Shown here: positions 61,501-64,000 of the stretch, in pieces
Numbering within the stretch: the first letter of the stretch is position 1
How the letters are laid out: each line of letters starts with the position of its first letter
Source: Certhia americana
Lineage: Eukaryota; Chordata; Aves; Passeriformes; Certhiidae
NCBI GenBank assembly: GCA_018697195.1
Contig: CM031857.1
Coordinates: 91,895,991 to 91,959,990 of the forward strand
Direction: 5' to 3'
DNA length: 64,000 nt
Notes under the pieces: generated by a model
Database searches by the model: none
What the model was told of the DNA's origin: nothing
What the model saw: the letters and a program-made list of their open reading frames with translations, nothing else
Made by a program: the position numbers and the translations under genes

Positions 61501-64000
61501 CTCCAACAGCATCTCTCTGCCTTGTCTGGTACAGTTCTTTCCATTCATGAACCAAGTGCATTGGAAGCTGATCAGTCAAAAAAGAGCACCTTTGAAGCCT
61601 ATCAGTTAGAAGAATCTTACTCAGTGCTACTCAGATTTATTCCATGCACCACTTATGTTTGGTAAATTAAGAAGTTACAAAAATGGAAATAACCCCAACC
61701 TGGACAAGTTCAAAGAGTACAAATCTTTAGCAATGAACTAGAAGACCTTCAAGGCTGTGGGCAGGGTGGAAGAGTTGCACACAACTAAATCCAAACCATA
61801 TCCAACCAACCATTTCCCCCAAAACACACAAAGAACCCACGACAGAATTATACGTTCTGAAAAAAAAAAAAAACCCACAACCCAAAGTTTAATACCACAA
61901 AGGATTAAATAAGCCAAAGTGATACAGGCAGAAAGGAGGAAAGCGTAAGAAAGTTTCTGCCACTGAAGTACATGCCAGGATTTGTTAAAAACTCAAATCA
62001 CAAACTGTCTCAAGGTGGGGGTGGAATTCAAAAAAACATTTAACTCTCATGCCCAAGAAAAGGAATTTGTCAATTTACAACTGGCAGGATGACAGCATTT
62101 GGTCATTCTGACATGTTAAGTTAGAATAAAACACCACACTGGATGCTGCAATATGAAGTGACTCAATGATGAAACTATAAGCTCTCTGCCAAAAATAAAA
62201 TAAAACAAAACGATAAATCTATTTTCAGCCTGGGAGCTAGCCTGAGTTTACAGAACAGGTTCACCAGCCAAAAACACATGGCAAAATGACAAAAAAACAA
62301 AAAAAAAGGCAGCAGAACAAGCATTCTTCTACATGATGGGAATCATGATGGATTAGTGGATTAGATTCCAAACAGGAGGTTGCTGTATGCTTAAGTTGAT
62401 GTGTTACAATGAAAATTAAACTGAAAATACAACTCTGCATGATGAGCATATTTATGAAATGAAAATAAGACAAAATGTTTGCAATAACACTTCAGTAACT
62501 CTAGGGCATCACTTTCTCTGCCCACCTACTAATATCCAGTATGTTCCTAGTTTATTATACACCAACATTTCACTTAGCAGAAAGATGAAATAAAGGACAT
62601 TATGAAAAGGTGCTTTCAAGCAGTTTAAACCAAGCAGAGTTTTTAATGAAGCTTTTTGAGCTTGAAGCTCCATTATGGTATCACATTAACCTACATTGCA
62701 GGTTAAAAAGAAGTTTGCATTATTATCTGTTTAAAGGTATATACTCTTTTCCTCTCATTTTCAAGAGCACTTTAAAAAAAATTAAAATATGACAGTCTGT
62801 TCAGCACAAAGCGCTTAATTTCCCTAACTTTTGATACAAAGAAACAAAATCACGGCAACAAGCAAACGAGGCAACAAAGAGCAGTGACAAGAAAGGAAAG
62901 CAAACATTTGAGTACATCAACAGATGGACACTTTCAGAGATGTAGGCATTTAACTGATCAGGTCAAACTTTCAAACTTGCCAGAATGACTCCTGAGAGTC
63001 AGAGCATGAGAGACAGACCATTTCAAGAATGTTTCCATGACACTGCTAAATTGCCATCTGAATTACACACCATCCTCCCTTTCCCTCTCTCAGGTCTAAG
63101 TTATCTAGAGGCAGGAGAGAGGGACAGAAGGCAGGTGGTGGGAGGATCTGAAGTCAGCAACAGTACCAGGCATATGTTACTGCCTAGTGGAGATGCAGAT
63201 TATACTTTGCCATGACAAGGCTGCTTCTTCACACAGAGCAGCTCAGGGGAGAGGAGGTAGAGGTCAAAACAAGACACACTGAGGTGATCCAAAGCTCACT
63301 GTTGCCAAAAAAAGGTATTTTCTCCTCCATCTGAGTCATTAATTCCTTCTCACAGCAAACTGAAACTTGTTAAGCCCTCAGTAGCAATTCAAATTACTAA
63401 CTTGGCAGAAACCAAGAAAATTTGGATTAGGATGCTGTCTTCATGGTATGCCTCACCATGTGCTCAGACAAAACTAGAATACAGGCAAGGAAAATGACAC
63501 AACTGAGGTTAGGAATGTAAATTACACTTTCAGTGGAGTTTCAGAAAATTATTAGGACAATCCAAAGGCAATAATATGGTCACCTTCGCTATTACACACC
63601 CAAGTGCTGAGGTAACAAGCTGTAAAATATTGACTTACCACTTCAGCCTAAATTATGGAAGGAGGACTAGTGTCTCCATGACCTTCTTTGTACTCTGTGC
63701 TTCCTATATGGCACAGGACAAACACTGAGGGTTTTAGTTAATTCAGATTGCTCTTTCTGCCTATCCTGCAGACCTCTCCCAGCACACTTTGATGACCACT
63801 TTTGTTCAGGCCAGAAGAATAGTAAGTACAAGCATTCTCATACAGTGTCCTTCACCCAAGTCACTTACCTCCTTCTCCATTGTTCCACCATCACATAAGG
63901 TTCCTCCATTCTTTCTTTCTCTCTTACTTTGAGGAAAATACTTAAAATTCATGCCCACAAAACCAAAACCACCACTTTCCTACTGGTACGCATTTGCATC
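58551..64000 (-). other. ARHGEF7 intron upstream of the first recognised exon
   Basis: I searched by eye for the preceding DH exon and found none, so it probably lies beyond the window. The only signal is the weak candidate start exon at 63,869-63,909. Confidence 0.7.
63869..63909 (-). other. Weak candidate short alternative start exon for ARHGEF7
   Basis: A minus-strand ATG at 63,909 opens 13 codons (MEEPYVMVEQWRR) plus AG before a near-perfect donor, GAG|GTAAGTG. The leftover two bases match the phase required by the exon at 58,368. The segment is short and purine-rich upstream, so a chance match is quite possible. Confidence 0.2.

Noticed and set aside
1..64000. CRISPR array, operon, tRNA or rRNA genes
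   Set aside because: There are no regularly spaced direct repeats, no dense ORFs and no recognised cloverleaf or rRNA sequence; the window is vertebrate.

Overview
The window is vertebrate nuclear DNA, most likely from a bird and probably a songbird. It is AT-rich, has long introns with GT/AG splice sites, and carries many CR1 LINE fragments plus a solo LTR of the avian ERVL type. None of the open reading frames longer than 60 codons is an intact bacterial-style gene. The real coding content is a set of short exons on the minus strand, found by translating between splice signals.

One protein-coding gene is supported: ARHGEF7 (beta-PIX, a Rac/Cdc42 exchange factor and GIT/PAK scaffold). Fourteen consecutive coding exons run from 58,368 down to the stop codon at 19,313. 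Together they give 1,639 coding bases, about 545 residues: the C-terminal half of the DH domain, the whole PH domain, the proline/basic linker, the GIT-binding segment, an alternative serine-rich insert exon, the trimeric coiled coil and the C-terminal PDZ ligand DETNL. All junctions agree in phase. The 5' exons (SH3 and the first half of DH) lie beyond 64,000.

Layout on the plus strand. 1-16 kb is intergenic on the 3' side of the gene and rich in repeats: CR1 copies in both orientations, a near full-length ERVL-type solo LTR at 5,884-6,451 with a CpG-rich patch beside it, an ERVL fragment at 13.3 kb, and a second LTR-like element at 14.3-14.7 kb. About 16.1-19.3 kb is free of recognisable interspersed repeats and probably holds the ARHGEF7 3' UTR. 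19.3-58.4 kb holds the exons and introns. 58.4-64 kb is the next intron upstream.

The most interesting observations concern alternative ends of ARHGEF7. A minus-strand ATG exon at 53,092-53,177 ends in a consensus donor with exactly the phase needed to splice into the exon at 48,833. It would give a form of about 533 residues lacking SH3 and most of DH. The insert exon can be read through its donor to a stop at 32,378, giving a form without the coiled coil and PDZ ligand. No novel multi-gene system is visible.
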